From NCBI GenBank assembly GCA_903822005.1, contig CAIJNL010000006.1:36592-100591 (forward strand): 64,000 nt of DNA, given 5' to 3'. This DNA comes from an uncultured Nitrospiraceae bacterium. Lineage in GTDB: Bacteria; Nitrospirota; Thermodesulfovibrionia; Thermodesulfovibrionales; Dissulfurispiraceae. A program made the position numbers and the translations under genes. The notes below the pieces were generated by a model, which was given only the letters and a program-made list of their open reading frames with translations, ran no database searches and was not told the origin of the DNA. This document shows, one piece after another, positions 39,940 to 48,596 of the stretch. The number at the start of each line of letters is the position of its first letter. Positions within the stretch are counted from its first letter, which is position 1.

Positions 39940-41145
39940 CTATCCCTTCAAGGTATCATTCGGATCAAACAGCTTCTTCATCATCATTTCAGTCTGGTCG
40001 AGCGGCCCTGACACGCGGCCCAGCCCGAACAGCCTGCTGTACCGGCCGGTACTGTATCCGCCCTCCCCGGGCAATATGGATATAAGATATTCCATGAATT
40101 CCCTGCTGCCCCGGGAAAGCTCTTCAAAATAGATGTTGATCTTTCCCTCGGCAACCTGTCCGAACAGCCCCGCTTTCACACCCTTTTCTTGTGCCCTGGG
40201 ATGGAATTTATCGATGAAACCGGGTGCATCGGTCCGTTTCACCTTGATCTCATCGGTAAGCGCGTATCCGCGTGAAGGAGTGAAAAGTTCTTTCCACATG
40301 CTGTCCCCGGATATTTTGGTTCCGCATTCATCCGGCGCAGTGGAGCCATGTTTTGCCATGAGCGCCAAAACGATCTCATGCTGATGCGTCACTTCTTCCA
40401 TTATGCCGTCAAGCTCCATGGATAGAAAATGGAAAGAGCCTGCGCCTCCTTTTCTTCCACTCAGCGACAGGGCCTGCGGATCAGCCCAGATCAGATATTT
40501 CGGCACTATCTTGGCCTCTCTGAGGTCCTTGACAAAACCGTTGACAGATGCCGCATTTCCAAAGCAGGCCTCCACCGGCTGTCTTGCCTCAACATCGGGA
40601 AGCAACTTGAGCAAAAACCTGACTGTTATCCCAAAACTGGCAAACGGCGCATTCATGAAACGGGTCATGTCATAGCCGGTCACATTCTTGACAGTCTTGC
40701 CCCCGGTCTTCATCTGCCGACCGTCGGCCAGTACAACCTCGGTGCCCAGCAGAAAATGCTTGGCCGAACCGTACTTCATGCTGCATATATTTGAGCAGCC
40801 CTCAAAATAAAATTCACCCACGCTTTTTTCGTGATGAAACGGAGTTTCAGCAGGCATGAATCTTAAGCTCTCTTTTTTTAATGCCAAGGCCAAATCTCCA
40901 AGTTTCAGGCCCGGCTCAACAATTGCCAGCAGATTGGCGGCATCTATCTCCAGGATATGGTTCATCCTTGCAAAGGAAACTGCCAAATCCGTCTTGACGG
41001 CCGTTGAATATACTGAAAGTGATTTTTTTGTGCGATCAGCTTGTGCGACTATCTCCTGCAGTTCCGCCGCATCGGCCGGACAGAAGTAATCTGCCGGCGT
41101 ATCCTGCGCAAGCTCCGTACTGCCGGACATTCCTTTTTCAGACAT
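39940..41145 (-). CDS. GlcE-like FAD-binding subunit
   Basis: From ATG 41145, preceded by a GGGGGA stretch, the protein is 401 residues; an earlier in-frame ATG at 41169 lacks a site. It has the FAD-binding part of the GlcD/GlcE family (SVGEFYFEGCSN, KYGSAKHFLLGTEVVLADG, GGKTVKNVTGYDMTRF), but the C-terminal metal-binding HGIG signature of GlcD is missing. This is the normal pattern for GlcE, the second flavin subunit of glycolate oxidase. It heads the second dehydrogenase set and is preceded by a 339-bp gap that contains a long hairpin. Confidence 0.87.
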   Translation of the reverse strand: MSEKGMSGSTELAQDTPADYFCPADAAELQEIVAQADRTKKSLSVYSTAVKTDLAVSFARMNHILEIDAANLLAIVEPGLKLGDLALALKKESLRFMPAETPFHHEKSVGEFYFEGCSNICSMKYGSAKHFLLGTEVVLADGRQMKTGGKTVKNVTGYDMTRFMNAPFASFGITVRFLLKLLPDVEARQPVEACFGNAASVNGFVKDLREAKIVPKYLIWADPQALSLSGRKGGAGSFHFLSMELDGIMEEVTHQHEIVLALMAKHGSTAPDECGTKISGDSMWKELFTPSRGYALTDEIKVKRTDAPGFIDKFHPRAQEKGVKAGLFGQVAEGKINIYFEELSRGSREFMEYLISILPGEGGYSTGRYSRLFGLGRVSGPLDQTEMMMKKLFDPNDTLKG

Positions 41146-41330
41146 GATTAAATTCCCCCTGACAAACAATCTGACACCAGTTCCAACCTGTCTATCATAG
41201 TACTGAAAAACCGAAGCGCCATAAATGACCCGCCGCCTGTCTCTTTAAGCGCCTGCGTTTCCGCTCCGGCATAATATGCGCGTATAAACGAATACTGCTC
41301 ACCCTTATCTCAGCCATGCTGCCAGCTTTG

Positions 41331-41405
41331 GGGGGTTGACCTTCTGAAGATTGATCACTAGCCGCCGCTATAAAAACCCGGCATGATGAATCTTTGTCAA
41401 CCCCC
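41331..41405. repeat. Long imperfect stem-loop upstream of glcE-like gene
   Basis: GGGGGTTGAC at 41331-41340 pairs perfectly with GTCAACCCCC at 41396-41405. Just inside, AAGATTGATC (41347-41356) pairs with GATGAATCTT (near 41385-41394) with one mismatch and an asymmetric bulge. The element spans 75 bases in the 41146-41484 gap between the MFS gene and the GlcE-like gene, which otherwise shows nothing I can name. A regulatory RNA structure, an mRNA processing site or an insertion scar are the options. Confidence 0.55.
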
Positions 41406-41484
41406 TCGCGCTGTTACTTAATTCATTTTATAGTGTGAAAATCTTATCGCGGGCGCGATTTGTTCCATTTATCAATTAGCCCGC

Positions 41485-42801
41485 TTACTTCTTGGCCGTC
41501 GGTTCTACTGTTGCAAATCTGGTCGTGGTTTTAGGCAGCAGCAGCGTAACCAGACCGCCCAGTACCAATGAGCCTACAAGGCCGTAGACTCCGTACGTCA
41601 TGTCTCCGCCTGACATGGTGGCAAGCCATCCCGCCAATGTCGGGCCTGTGAACCCGCCAAGATTCCCCAGCCCATTAATGAAGCCCCGGGCCGCACCTGA
41701 GGTGCCCTGCGGGAATAATACTGCCGGCATAGCCCAGAATGTGCTCTGGATGGACTTGGTGAACAGGCCGGTCAGGACCAGAAGGCCGAATGAAAGCCAT
41801 ATCTGACCCGAGAACAGCGTCGCCAGTATGAAGAGGCCTGCAAATCCGAAATTGGAGAGAGCAGTGTAAAGCCTTCTATTGCCCTTTTTGTCCGACAGGG
41901 CGCCCATTACATACAAACCAATGAGGGCTACTATGAAAGGCAGCGAACTCAGCCAGCCAACATTTGTAAGGCTCATTTTTGTGAGGTTCTTCAGGATTGT
42001 CGGCAGCCATATGGTGTATCCATACTGACCCGTGGTATAACAAAGATAAATCAACGCCATCATCCACAGATGCTTGTTCTTTAAAAGCTTCTTGAACGAT
42101 GTGTCAACGGGCCCCGTTTTTTCGAAAACTGCCTGGCGTTCCAGCTTTTCGCGCGCCAGTGTTGTCACCAGATAATCTTTTTCTTCCTTGGATATCCATT
42201 TTGCCTCTTCGGGGCGGTCACTGATCAGTGGCAACCATACAAACAATAGTACCAGAGATATTACGCCTTCCAGATAAAAAAGCGAGCGCCAGTCATACGT
42301 CTCTATTATCCATCCCGATACCGGGCTCGTGATAACAGCAGACAGAGGCAGGCTCATAAGGAAGATAGCATTTGCCCGCCCTATCTCCTTGGTGGGGAAC
42401 CAGTTGGCAATCATTACAAGTATGGCCGGATAGAGACCACCTTCAGCCACGCCCAGTATAAACCTCATAAAAAGAAGCTGCCAGGCGTTTTGCACAAACC
42501 CTGTCAGGCCTGAGATCACGCCCCAGCCAATAATGGTGTACATAATAAACTTTTTTGCACTGGCATGTTCCGCCCAATGACCGCCCGGTATCTGCAATAT
42601 CATATACCCGAAAAAGAATATTCCGGCTGAGAAACCGGACATGGTCATTGAAAGTCCAAGGGCTTCGTTCATGCCGCCTGCCATCGCAAAACTGATGTTC
42701 ATCCTGTCCATATAAGCAATGATGTAAACTATGATTGCGACAGGCAATATATGCCACCAACGACCACTGGGAATCTTCGCCGCTGTTGTTTCTGTACTCA
42801 T
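41485..42801 (-). CDS. MFS anion:cation symporter, organic/sugar-acid transporter (copy 1)
   Basis: The 438-residue protein has twelve predicted helices and the start seen in the hexuronate/tartrate (ACS) family: SGRWWHILPVAIIVYIIAYMDRMNISFA, GVAEGGLYPAILVMIANWFP and IGRANAIFLMSLPLSAVITSP. It is a close duplicate of the protein encoded at 44193-45518, very similar along its whole length. Just upstream is a relic of the korC 3' end, showing that the gene was copied together with its left flank. Its substrate is probably a carboxylate handled by the block. Confidence 0.92.
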   Translation of the reverse strand: MSTETTAAKIPSGRWWHILPVAIIVYIIAYMDRMNISFAMAGGMNEALGLSMTMSGFSAGIFFFGYMILQIPGGHWAEHASAKKFIMYTIIGWGVISGLTGFVQNAWQLLFMRFILGVAEGGLYPAILVMIANWFPTKEIGRANAIFLMSLPLSAVITSPVSGWIIETYDWRSLFYLEGVISLVLLFVWLPLISDRPEEAKWISKEEKDYLVTTLAREKLERQAVFEKTGPVDTSFKKLLKNKHLWMMALIYLCYTTGQYGYTIWLPTILKNLTKMSLTNVGWLSSLPFIVALIGLYVMGALSDKKGNRRLYTALSNFGFAGLFILATLFSGQIWLSFGLLVLTGLFTKSIQSTFWAMPAVLFPQGTSGAARGFINGLGNLGGFTGPTLAGWLATMSGGDMTYGVYGLVGSLVLGGLVTLLLPKTTTRFATVEPTAKK

Positions 42802-42896
42802 GCGTGTATGCCCTCCCCTTTAATTTTAAATTGCGTATTAAGTGTTTAACTCTGTTTGTTGATGATTGCCCTTACCATACCTCGATATATGTTGAG

Positions 42897-42941
42897 TTAG
42901 ACCTCCCTCTCGGCGATTTTCATGCCTGCTTCCAGTGCCTG
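42897..42941 (-). pseudogene. Relic of the korC 3' end
   Basis: Read on the minus strand, these bases encode QALEAGMKIAEREV followed by a TAA stop. The true korC gene ends QALEAGMKIAEKEL at the equivalent distance from its downstream MFS gene. The spacer between relic and transporter (42802-42896) also resembles the korC-MFS spacer at 45519-45603. No upstream part of korC remains. This marks a segmental duplication of the korC tail plus transporter. Confidence 0.8.
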
Positions 42942-42968
42942 CTATCGAGCACACGCATCTATAGTGCC

Positions 42969-44078
42969 CTAGTCTTCAATCCATTTTTCTATCTTCTTCA
43001 TGTCGAGTTCCACCCCGAGGCCCGGTGTATCAGGAAGAGTGATGACTCCATTTTCAGGACGGGGAATCGGTCCTGTGAATATCTCAATAAGTGGATGCTC
43101 CAAGTCCATAAACTCAAACATATAGAAGGGCTGAACCGCTGCCCCAAAATGCATAGCAGCGACAATATTCACGCCCGAACACATTCCGGTATGAGGGGTG
43201 AACTGGAGATTATTCGCGCAAATCAGAGCGCTGATGCGCATTCCCTCGGTAAAACCGCCAACCCGTCCGAGGTCAGGCTGAACAACAGAGATTGCATTTG
43301 TTGCCAATAAATCGCGAAAACCCAAAAGAGTAAACTCACCCTCGCCGCTTGCCAAACGAAGGGGCTGACCCATTCTGACCAGTTTGTAACCTTCCAGGTC
43401 ATATGGAGGCACAGGCTCCTCCATCCAATATATGTCATATTGTTCCAATTTGCGACCGAGTTCGATGGCTGTACCGGCATCGTAGACACTGTTGCAGTCA
43501 ACCATCAATGTCACCTCTTCACCAACCATCGACCTGAGCACCCTGATAGCCTCGCTGTCCTTGCGCGTCCCCATCCCAAGTTTAACTTTCATGGTATCAT
43601 AGCCAAGATCCAGATATTTTCTGGCCTGGGCTTCCATTTCCTTGACATCGCCGATGAAGATAGATGAAGCATAGGCGGGTATTGTTTTACGGCCCATACC
43701 CTGCAGTGCCTTATAAGTTGGCATATTCCTGGATTTGCCAATGATATCCCAAAGAGCAACATCAATGCCACTTATTGCTTCGACAAAGGTTCCTTTGGTA
43801 TGACCTCTCATCCTCATGGCAGAAAACATCTTCCACCAGAGAGCTCCAGTGTCGATGGGGTCTTGCCCTATAATCAAGGGCGCCAGCATTTCTTCCACCA
43901 GGTATTTTGTTGCCCGCGGCGCGGTCCTGACCAAACTTTCCCCGATCCCTACGATCCCATCGTCTGTGGTTATCCTCACAATCAGCGCCCTTACTTCCGT
44001 AAACAGGGTCGTCGATATTTTCAAGGGTTTATCCATCTTGGCCGATATCGGCAACGCCTCTACTTTGACAATCTTCAT
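42969..44078 (-). CDS. Mandelate racemase/muconate lactonizing enzyme-family protein
   Basis: The 369-residue enolase-superfamily protein shows the KxK general base pair in MKVKLGMG, three metal ligands (VDCNS, EEPVPP, ASGEGE), a downstream aspartate in QPDLGRVGGFTEG and a histidine in FTPHTGM. These place it in the mandelate-racemase subgroup, whose members racemise or dehydrate hydroxy or sugar acids after abstracting the alpha proton. It lies between two duplicated MFS transporters, so its substrate is probably what they import. The exact substrate cannot be assigned from sequence. Confidence 0.9.
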   Translation of the reverse strand: MKIVKVEALPISAKMDKPLKISTTLFTEVRALIVRITTDDGIVGIGESLVRTAPRATKYLVEEMLAPLIIGQDPIDTGALWWKMFSAMRMRGHTKGTFVEAISGIDVALWDIIGKSRNMPTYKALQGMGRKTIPAYASSIFIGDVKEMEAQARKYLDLGYDTMKVKLGMGTRKDSEAIRVLRSMVGEEVTLMVDCNSVYDAGTAIELGRKLEQYDIYWMEEPVPPYDLEGYKLVRMGQPLRLASGEGEFTLLGFRDLLATNAISVVQPDLGRVGGFTEGMRISALICANNLQFTPHTGMCSGVNIVAAMHFGAAVQPFYMFEFMDLEHPLIEIFTGPIPRPENGVITLPDTPGLGVELDMKKIEKWIED

Positions 44079-44192
44079 TTATCTACCTCCTTATTTCAAA
44101 CTTCTATTATGCCAATGGCCTCCAGCCCCCCGCCGCTCCTCTGTGCTATTCCTGAGCGGATTTAAATATCCAGGGGACTGAATGCATACTAA

Positions 44193-45518
44193 TTATTTTT
44201 TTACAGGCGGCCGCATAGTTTCTGCAACATTGCCAAAACCGGCCGTAACCTTCGGCAGCATCATCGTAACAGCCGCGCCAAGAATCAAAATGAAAACCAG
44301 ACCGTAGATGCCAGCTGTCATATCGCCGGTCATGGTTGCCAGCCAGCCGACAAAGGTCGGTCCTGTGAAACCACCCAAGCTGCCAAGTCCATTGATGAAC
44401 CCTCGCGCTCCACCAGAAATTCCGGATGAAAAAAGCAGCGCAGGCATAGACCAAAAGGTACTTTGCATGGATTTTGTAAACAGGCCGGTGATGACCAATA
44501 AAGAGAAAGATAGCCAGACCTGTCCCGGGAAGAAGGTGGCCAAAGTAAAAAATACTGCAAACCCTCCGAGAGACATTGATGTATATAAACGACGATTCCC
44601 TGATTTGTCTGATAAGGCTCCAAAGATATACAAACCGCCAAGTGCCATTATGAAAGGCAGCGTGCTTAACCAGCCCACATTTGTCAGACTCATCTTTGTA
44701 AGATTCTTCAGTATTGTCGGCAGCCAGATGGTATACCCGAATTGTCCCGTTGTGTAGCACAGATAAATCAGCGCCATCATCCAGAGATGCTTGTTCATCA
44801 ATAGTTGTTTATAAGTTGTATTTCCTTTTCCCGCCTTATCGAAAATCGCCTGTCGTTCTGCCTTTTCACGCGCCAGCGTGGTTTCCAGATAATCTCTTTC
44901 TTCCTTTGAAATCCATTTGGCATCTTTCGGACGGTCACTGATCAGCGGCAGCCAGATAAATAATAACGCCAGAGAGATTACGCCTTCCAGATAGAAAAGC
45001 GAGCGCCAGTCATAAGCCTCGATAATCCATCCCGAAACTGGACTGGTGACCACTGCAGACAGCGGCAGACTCATCAGGAATATGGCATTAGCGCGCCCTA
45101 TTTCTTTACTTGGAAACCAGTTGGCGATAATAATCAGAATGGCCGGATAGAGGCCGCCTTCCGACACTCCAAGCAAAAATCTCATTACCAATAACTGCCA
45201 ACCCTCCTGTACAAAACCGGTCAATCCGGAGAGACTGCCCCAGGCCACGATAGTGTAAGCAATAAACTTTTTTGCGCTTCCATGCTCCGCCCAGTGACCG
45301 CCCGGCACCTGCAGCACTAGATAACCAAAGAAGAAAATTCCTGCTGAAAAACCGGACATCGTCAGGGACATCCCCAATGCTTCATTCATGCCTCCGGCCA
45401 TTGCAAAACTGATGTTCATCCGGTCCATGTACGCAATGATGTAGATGATAATTGTGGGCGGCAAAATGTGCCACCAACGGCCACTCGGAATTTTGGCCGC
45501 TATCGTTTCCATGCTCAT
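44193..45518 (-). CDS. MFS anion:cation symporter, organic/sugar-acid transporter (copy 2)
   Basis: The 441-residue twelve-helix protein is the near-duplicate of copy 1 and shares IPSGRWWHILP, MDRMNISFAMAGGMNEALG and GGLYPAILI with it. It follows korC by 85 bp, the arrangement from which copy 1 seems to derive. The loop between helices 6 and 7 (KDAKWISKEERDYLETTL) is soluble and conserved between the copies. Import of a hydroxy or sugar acid with protons or sodium is expected for the family. Confidence 0.92.
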   Translation of the reverse strand: MSMETIAAKIPSGRWWHILPPTIIIYIIAYMDRMNISFAMAGGMNEALGMSLTMSGFSAGIFFFGYLVLQVPGGHWAEHGSAKKFIAYTIVAWGSLSGLTGFVQEGWQLLVMRFLLGVSEGGLYPAILIIIANWFPSKEIGRANAIFLMSLPLSAVVTSPVSGWIIEAYDWRSLFYLEGVISLALLFIWLPLISDRPKDAKWISKEERDYLETTLAREKAERQAIFDKAGKGNTTYKQLLMNKHLWMMALIYLCYTTGQFGYTIWLPTILKNLTKMSLTNVGWLSTLPFIMALGGLYIFGALSDKSGNRRLYTSMSLGGFAVFFTLATFFPGQVWLSFSLLVITGLFTKSMQSTFWSMPALLFSSGISGGARGFINGLGSLGGFTGPTFVGWLATMTGDMTAGIYGLVFILILGAAVTMMLPKVTAGFGNVAETMRPPVKK

Positions 45519-45603
45519 GCGTGTGCCCCCCCCTGAAATTCACTTGCGTTAGGTGTTTGCGTCTGTTTTTTACCGATTGCCCTTTACACTAACATCTGCT
45601 AAG

Positions 45604-46143
45604 TTATAGCTCCTTCTCCGCTATTTTCATGCCTGCTTCCAGTGCCTGCATATTAATTGCTTCCGTTCCCTTTGGAATACGTGCCAAAACAGCCTGCTTC
45701 AGTGCCTCCAGGCCCACAATCTTTGTAATAACCACCAACGCTCCCAGGGTGACCATGTTGGTCACAATTTGCCCGCGAACTTCCTCTGCCGTGGCCCTTA
45801 TGGGCAGGACATAGGTCTTATATTCGCCCTTGGCCGGCAGTTTTTTGACCATTGTGTCAGTAATCAGGATGCCGTCCGGTTTCACTGTCCCCGCAAATTT
45901 ATCTACCGCTTCCTGCGTTAACGCCACCAATATGTCCGGATTTTCGACTTCGGGGAAATGGATCGCTCCATCGCTGATGATGACCTCGGATTTACTCGCC
46001 CCGCCGCGGGCTTCCGGTCCATAGGATTGATTATGGGTGGCAAACCGATCTTCATAGATTGCGGCGGCTTCAGCTACGATAATTCCGCCCAGCACCACGC
46101 CTTGTCCGCCTGAGCCGCTGATCACTATTTCTTGCCGCTGCAT
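45604..46143 (-). CDS. korC: 2-oxoacid:ferredoxin oxidoreductase gamma subunit
   Basis: The 179-residue protein is the gamma domain of the pyruvate/2-oxoacid oxidoreductase family: ISGSGGQGVVLGGIIVAEAA at the start, SYGPEARGGASKSEVIIS, and TNMVTLGALVVITK. It binds the CoA side of the reaction. It is coupled to the beta subunit gene by a TAATG overlap. A relic of its last codons is found near 42.9 kb. Assignment to the 2-oxoglutarate (Kor) type rests on the four-gene delta-alpha-beta-gamma order and is not certain. Confidence 0.9.
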   Translation of the reverse strand: MQRQEIVISGSGGQGVVLGGIIVAEAAAIYEDRFATHNQSYGPEARGGASKSEVIISDGAIHFPEVENPDILVALTQEAVDKFAGTVKPDGILITDTMVKKLPAKGEYKTYVLPIRATAEEVRGQIVTNMVTLGALVVITKIVGLEALKQAVLARIPKGTEAINMQALEAGMKIAEKEL

Positions 46144-46973
46144 TATCGCGCCTCCTTCACTTTTTGTTGCGCTTTACGGCTCGCTTCCCAGTATACGTCA
46201 CTGAATTCCGGGGCCTCTTTATTCACAAATTCGCCAATCAGAAATTTACCTGCTAATTCCTCGGGCGAAGCCTTGGCCGCAGCCGCTATCGTAATAGCAT
46301 GGTCCTTTTGCCAGTTGAGCATGTCCACAGGCGTTTTCTGGTTGTTCCTGCGGCCAAACCCTATCGGGCATTGTGCTATTCCCTCAACAAATGAAAACCC
46401 GTGATGTTCGAGCGCTTTGGCAATCAACTGCTCCAGCATCGTGGCATGGTATGCCGTGCCCCTGGCAACATAGGTTGCGCCGGCCGCCTTGACCAGTTCA
46501 CACATGTCAAAACAGGGTTCCATTGTACCAGTAGCAGCCGTGGATGCTATGCAGCCTCTGGGGGTGAGCGGCGAGTACTGGCCGCCGGTCATACCATAGA
46601 TGCCGTTGTTGACCAGGATAGTAGTGATGTCGATATTTCGTCTGGCAGTATGGATCAGGTGATTGCCGCCGATCCCGGAGCCATCTCCGTCGCCAGTTAT
46701 AACAATGACCTTCATTTCCGGTCTTGCCATCTTAAATCCGGTAGCAAAACTTAATGCCCTGCCGTGGGTCGTCTGGAAGGTATTAAAATCAATGATGGCG
46801 TTCGTCCGCGAGGAGCAGCCGATGCCTGTTACAACCACGACATCGTCGCGTTTATAACCCAATTTTGCTATGGCCCTGACAACTGCTCCGAGAATAATAC
46901 CCGTACCGCACCCCGGGCACCAAATATGCGGCATTTTATCAAGCCGCAGATATTCACTGACATGAGTCGCCAT
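46143..46973 (-). CDS. korB: 2-oxoacid:ferredoxin oxidoreductase beta subunit (TPP-binding)
   Basis: The 276-residue subunit carries the thiamine diphosphate site: GDGDGSGIGGNHLIHTARRN followed by NNGIYGMTGGQYSPLTPRG. It also has cluster cysteines in HIWCPGCGTG and GIGCSS. It binds TPP and a [4Fe-4S] cluster and, with the alpha and gamma subunits, converts a 2-oxoacid plus CoA to acyl-CoA, CO2 and reduced ferredoxin. The NNxIYGMTGGQ pattern fits the KorB/VorA group. One base separates it from korA. Confidence 0.93.
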   Translation of the reverse strand: MATHVSEYLRLDKMPHIWCPGCGTGIILGAVVRAIAKLGYKRDDVVVVTGIGCSSRTNAIIDFNTFQTTHGRALSFATGFKMARPEMKVIVITGDGDGSGIGGNHLIHTARRNIDITTILVNNGIYGMTGGQYSPLTPRGCIASTAATGTMEPCFDMCELVKAAGATYVARGTAYHATMLEQLIAKALEHHGFSFVEGIAQCPIGFGRRNNQKTPVDMLNWQKDHAITIAAAAKASPEELAGKFLIGEFVNKEAPEFSDVYWEASRKAQQKVKEAR

Positions 46974-46974
46974 T

Positions 46975-48126
46975 TTATATCACCTCACTTATCGTTGACA
47001 CTATCTGTTCCGGAGTAATCATCCGGCCATCAATTCGATTCAGCCGCGTCACCTTGACCGGGCAGTCCTTCAGGGTCCTTTCGACTTCCCCGGCGAGCTG
47101 CCCAAGGTTCATTTCCGGCACAATGACATGCTTTGCCTGCTTGCTGTACTTGAGTAATACCTCAAACGGGAACGGCCATAAAGTAAGTGCTTTGATAAGA
47201 CCGACCTTCATGCCCTTTTTACGGGCCTCTTCGACTGCACTATAAGCAGAACGCGCCGTGCAGCCGTACGCAAAAATTATGACATCAGCATCTTCGGTCA
47301 TAATTTCTTCCGTAATCACAATCTCGCTGCGACGCTTCTCAACCTTGTCATGCAAACGCCTCAGCAGACTGTCGGCGATCTGATGATTATTGGTAGCCGG
47401 GAAACCGCCCTCATCGTGGTTATTGCTTGTAATATGGTATCTATATCCCGTGCCATAGTTGACAAAGGGCGGCACACCGTCTTCGTCAGCTTTATAAGGC
47501 AGAAAGTCTTTGGGCGCCACTGTGGTCATCTTGCGGTTAACAATTTTCAGTTCCCCAAGTTCGGGCAGAACAACTTTTTCCCGCAGATGTCCGACTATGG
47601 CATCTGACAGAACAATCACGGGAGTGCGCAGCATTTCAGCAAAGTTAACGGCCTGGACGGTCAGCGTGTAATATTCGTATACTGTGGATGGACATAACAC
47701 TACAATCGGATGATCTCCATGGGTTCCCCACCGCGCCTGCATCACATCCATCTGCGCCGGCAGAGTCGGCAACCCGGTGCTTGGACCACCGCGCTGCACA
47801 TCGACAATCACACAGGGAATTTCTACCATAGCTGCATACCCAATATTTTCCTGCTTCAGGGTAAAGCCCGGACCGCTGGTGGCTGTTAAACTCTTCAGCC
47901 CGCCAATCGAAGCCCCAATTACCGCAGCCATACTCGAGATTTCATCTTCCATCTGCAGGAAGACGCCGCCTACCTGTGGTAATTTCCTGGAGAGAATCTC
48001 CATGATCTCGGTCGCCGGCGTTATGGGATAGCCGGCGAAGAATTTTACTCCGGCATAAAGTGCGGCTTCAGCGCAAGCTTCATTGCCCTGCATTAATCTG
48101 ACTTCACGTTTACTCACCGTTTTCAC
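46975..48126 (-). CDS. korA: 2-oxoacid:ferredoxin oxidoreductase alpha subunit
   Basis: The 383-residue protein has the substrate/TPP pyrimidine domain: MQGNEACAEAALYAGVKFFA, GYPITPATEIME, QMEDEISSMAAVIGAS and TSGPGFTLKQENIGYA. This is typical of KorA/VorB alpha subunits. It overlaps the ferredoxin-like delta gene by 17 bp. It is the catalytic core of the pathway's decarboxylation step and is an oxygen-sensitive, anaerobic enzyme type, which supports an anaerobic lifestyle for the organism. Confidence 0.93.
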   Translation of the reverse strand: MKTVSKREVRLMQGNEACAEAALYAGVKFFAGYPITPATEIMEILSRKLPQVGGVFLQMEDEISSMAAVIGASIGGLKSLTATSGPGFTLKQENIGYAAMVEIPCVIVDVQRGGPSTGLPTLPAQMDVMQARWGTHGDHPIVVLCPSTVYEYYTLTVQAVNFAEMLRTPVIVLSDAIVGHLREKVVLPELGELKIVNRKMTTVAPKDFLPYKADEDGVPPFVNYGTGYRYHITSNNHDEGGFPATNNHQIADSLLRRLHDKVEKRRSEIVITEEIMTEDADVIIFAYGCTARSAYSAVEEARKKGMKVGLIKALTLWPFPFEVLLKYSKQAKHVIVPEMNLGQLAGEVERTLKDCPVKVTRLNRIDGRMITPEQIVSTISEVI

Positions 48127-48313
48127 CCCCTACTTCAATTGCAAAGTCCGAGCAGCGGATTTCACAGAGACGGCAGCCAATACATGCCTCCAGATTCTGC
48201 ACGCTTGCTTTGCCCGCGTCATCCAGCACCAGAACCTGCTTAGGACAAAACGCCACACAAACACCGCACGATTTGCACCATTTAGGCTGCACCTTGATTG
48301 TGTACTTTCCCAT
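48110..48313 (-). CDS. korD: 2-oxoacid:ferredoxin oxidoreductase delta (ferredoxin-like) subunit
   Basis: This 67-residue protein has two 4-cysteine motifs, CKSCGVCVAFCP and CIGCRLCEIRCS, and so holds two [4Fe-4S] clusters. It is the first gene of the kor set and of the whole minus-strand catabolic block. AAAGGGGA lies upstream of the ATG. It should carry electrons from the TPP subunit to ferredoxin. Confidence 0.92.
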   Translation of the reverse strand: MGKYTIKVQPKWCKSCGVCVAFCPKQVLVLDDAGKASVQNLEACIGCRLCEIRCSDFAIEVGGENGE

Positions 48314-48342
48314 CTATAATTCCCCTTTCTGCAGACAACTGA

Positions 48343-48356
48343 TGTCGTTATCGACA
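48343..48356. promoter_or_regulatory. Short inverted repeat in the divergent kor/Gfo-Idh region, possible operator
   Basis: TGTCG at 48343-48347 and CGACA at 48352-48356 flank TTAT. The repeat is 30 bp upstream of korD in the 283-bp divergent region between the two catabolic operons, where both promoters must lie. A second short dyad, ATGG-N5-CCAT, sits at 48557-48569 before the Gfo/Idh gene. GntR/FCD regulators bind short dyads of this size, but assignment to the block's regulator is a guess. Confidence 0.3.
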
Positions 48357-48596
48357 GGTAATGTCATCATGTGATAATATATCTTTTATTCGAGACTGTC
48401 AAGAAAAAAATGGAGTGAAATTGACTCTCATTAATACTTTCGGGGGGCAGTAAGTAGCTGAAAGTTTTTGTCTGACGCGGATGCAGAAATCACAGACAAT
48501 AAAAGTGAAGTTGACAGTGAAAAAGTCTGCGTGATATCGTGGAAAGCACCAGACTGATGGTTAAGCCATTGAATAGAATTCAGGGAGGGACTACAT

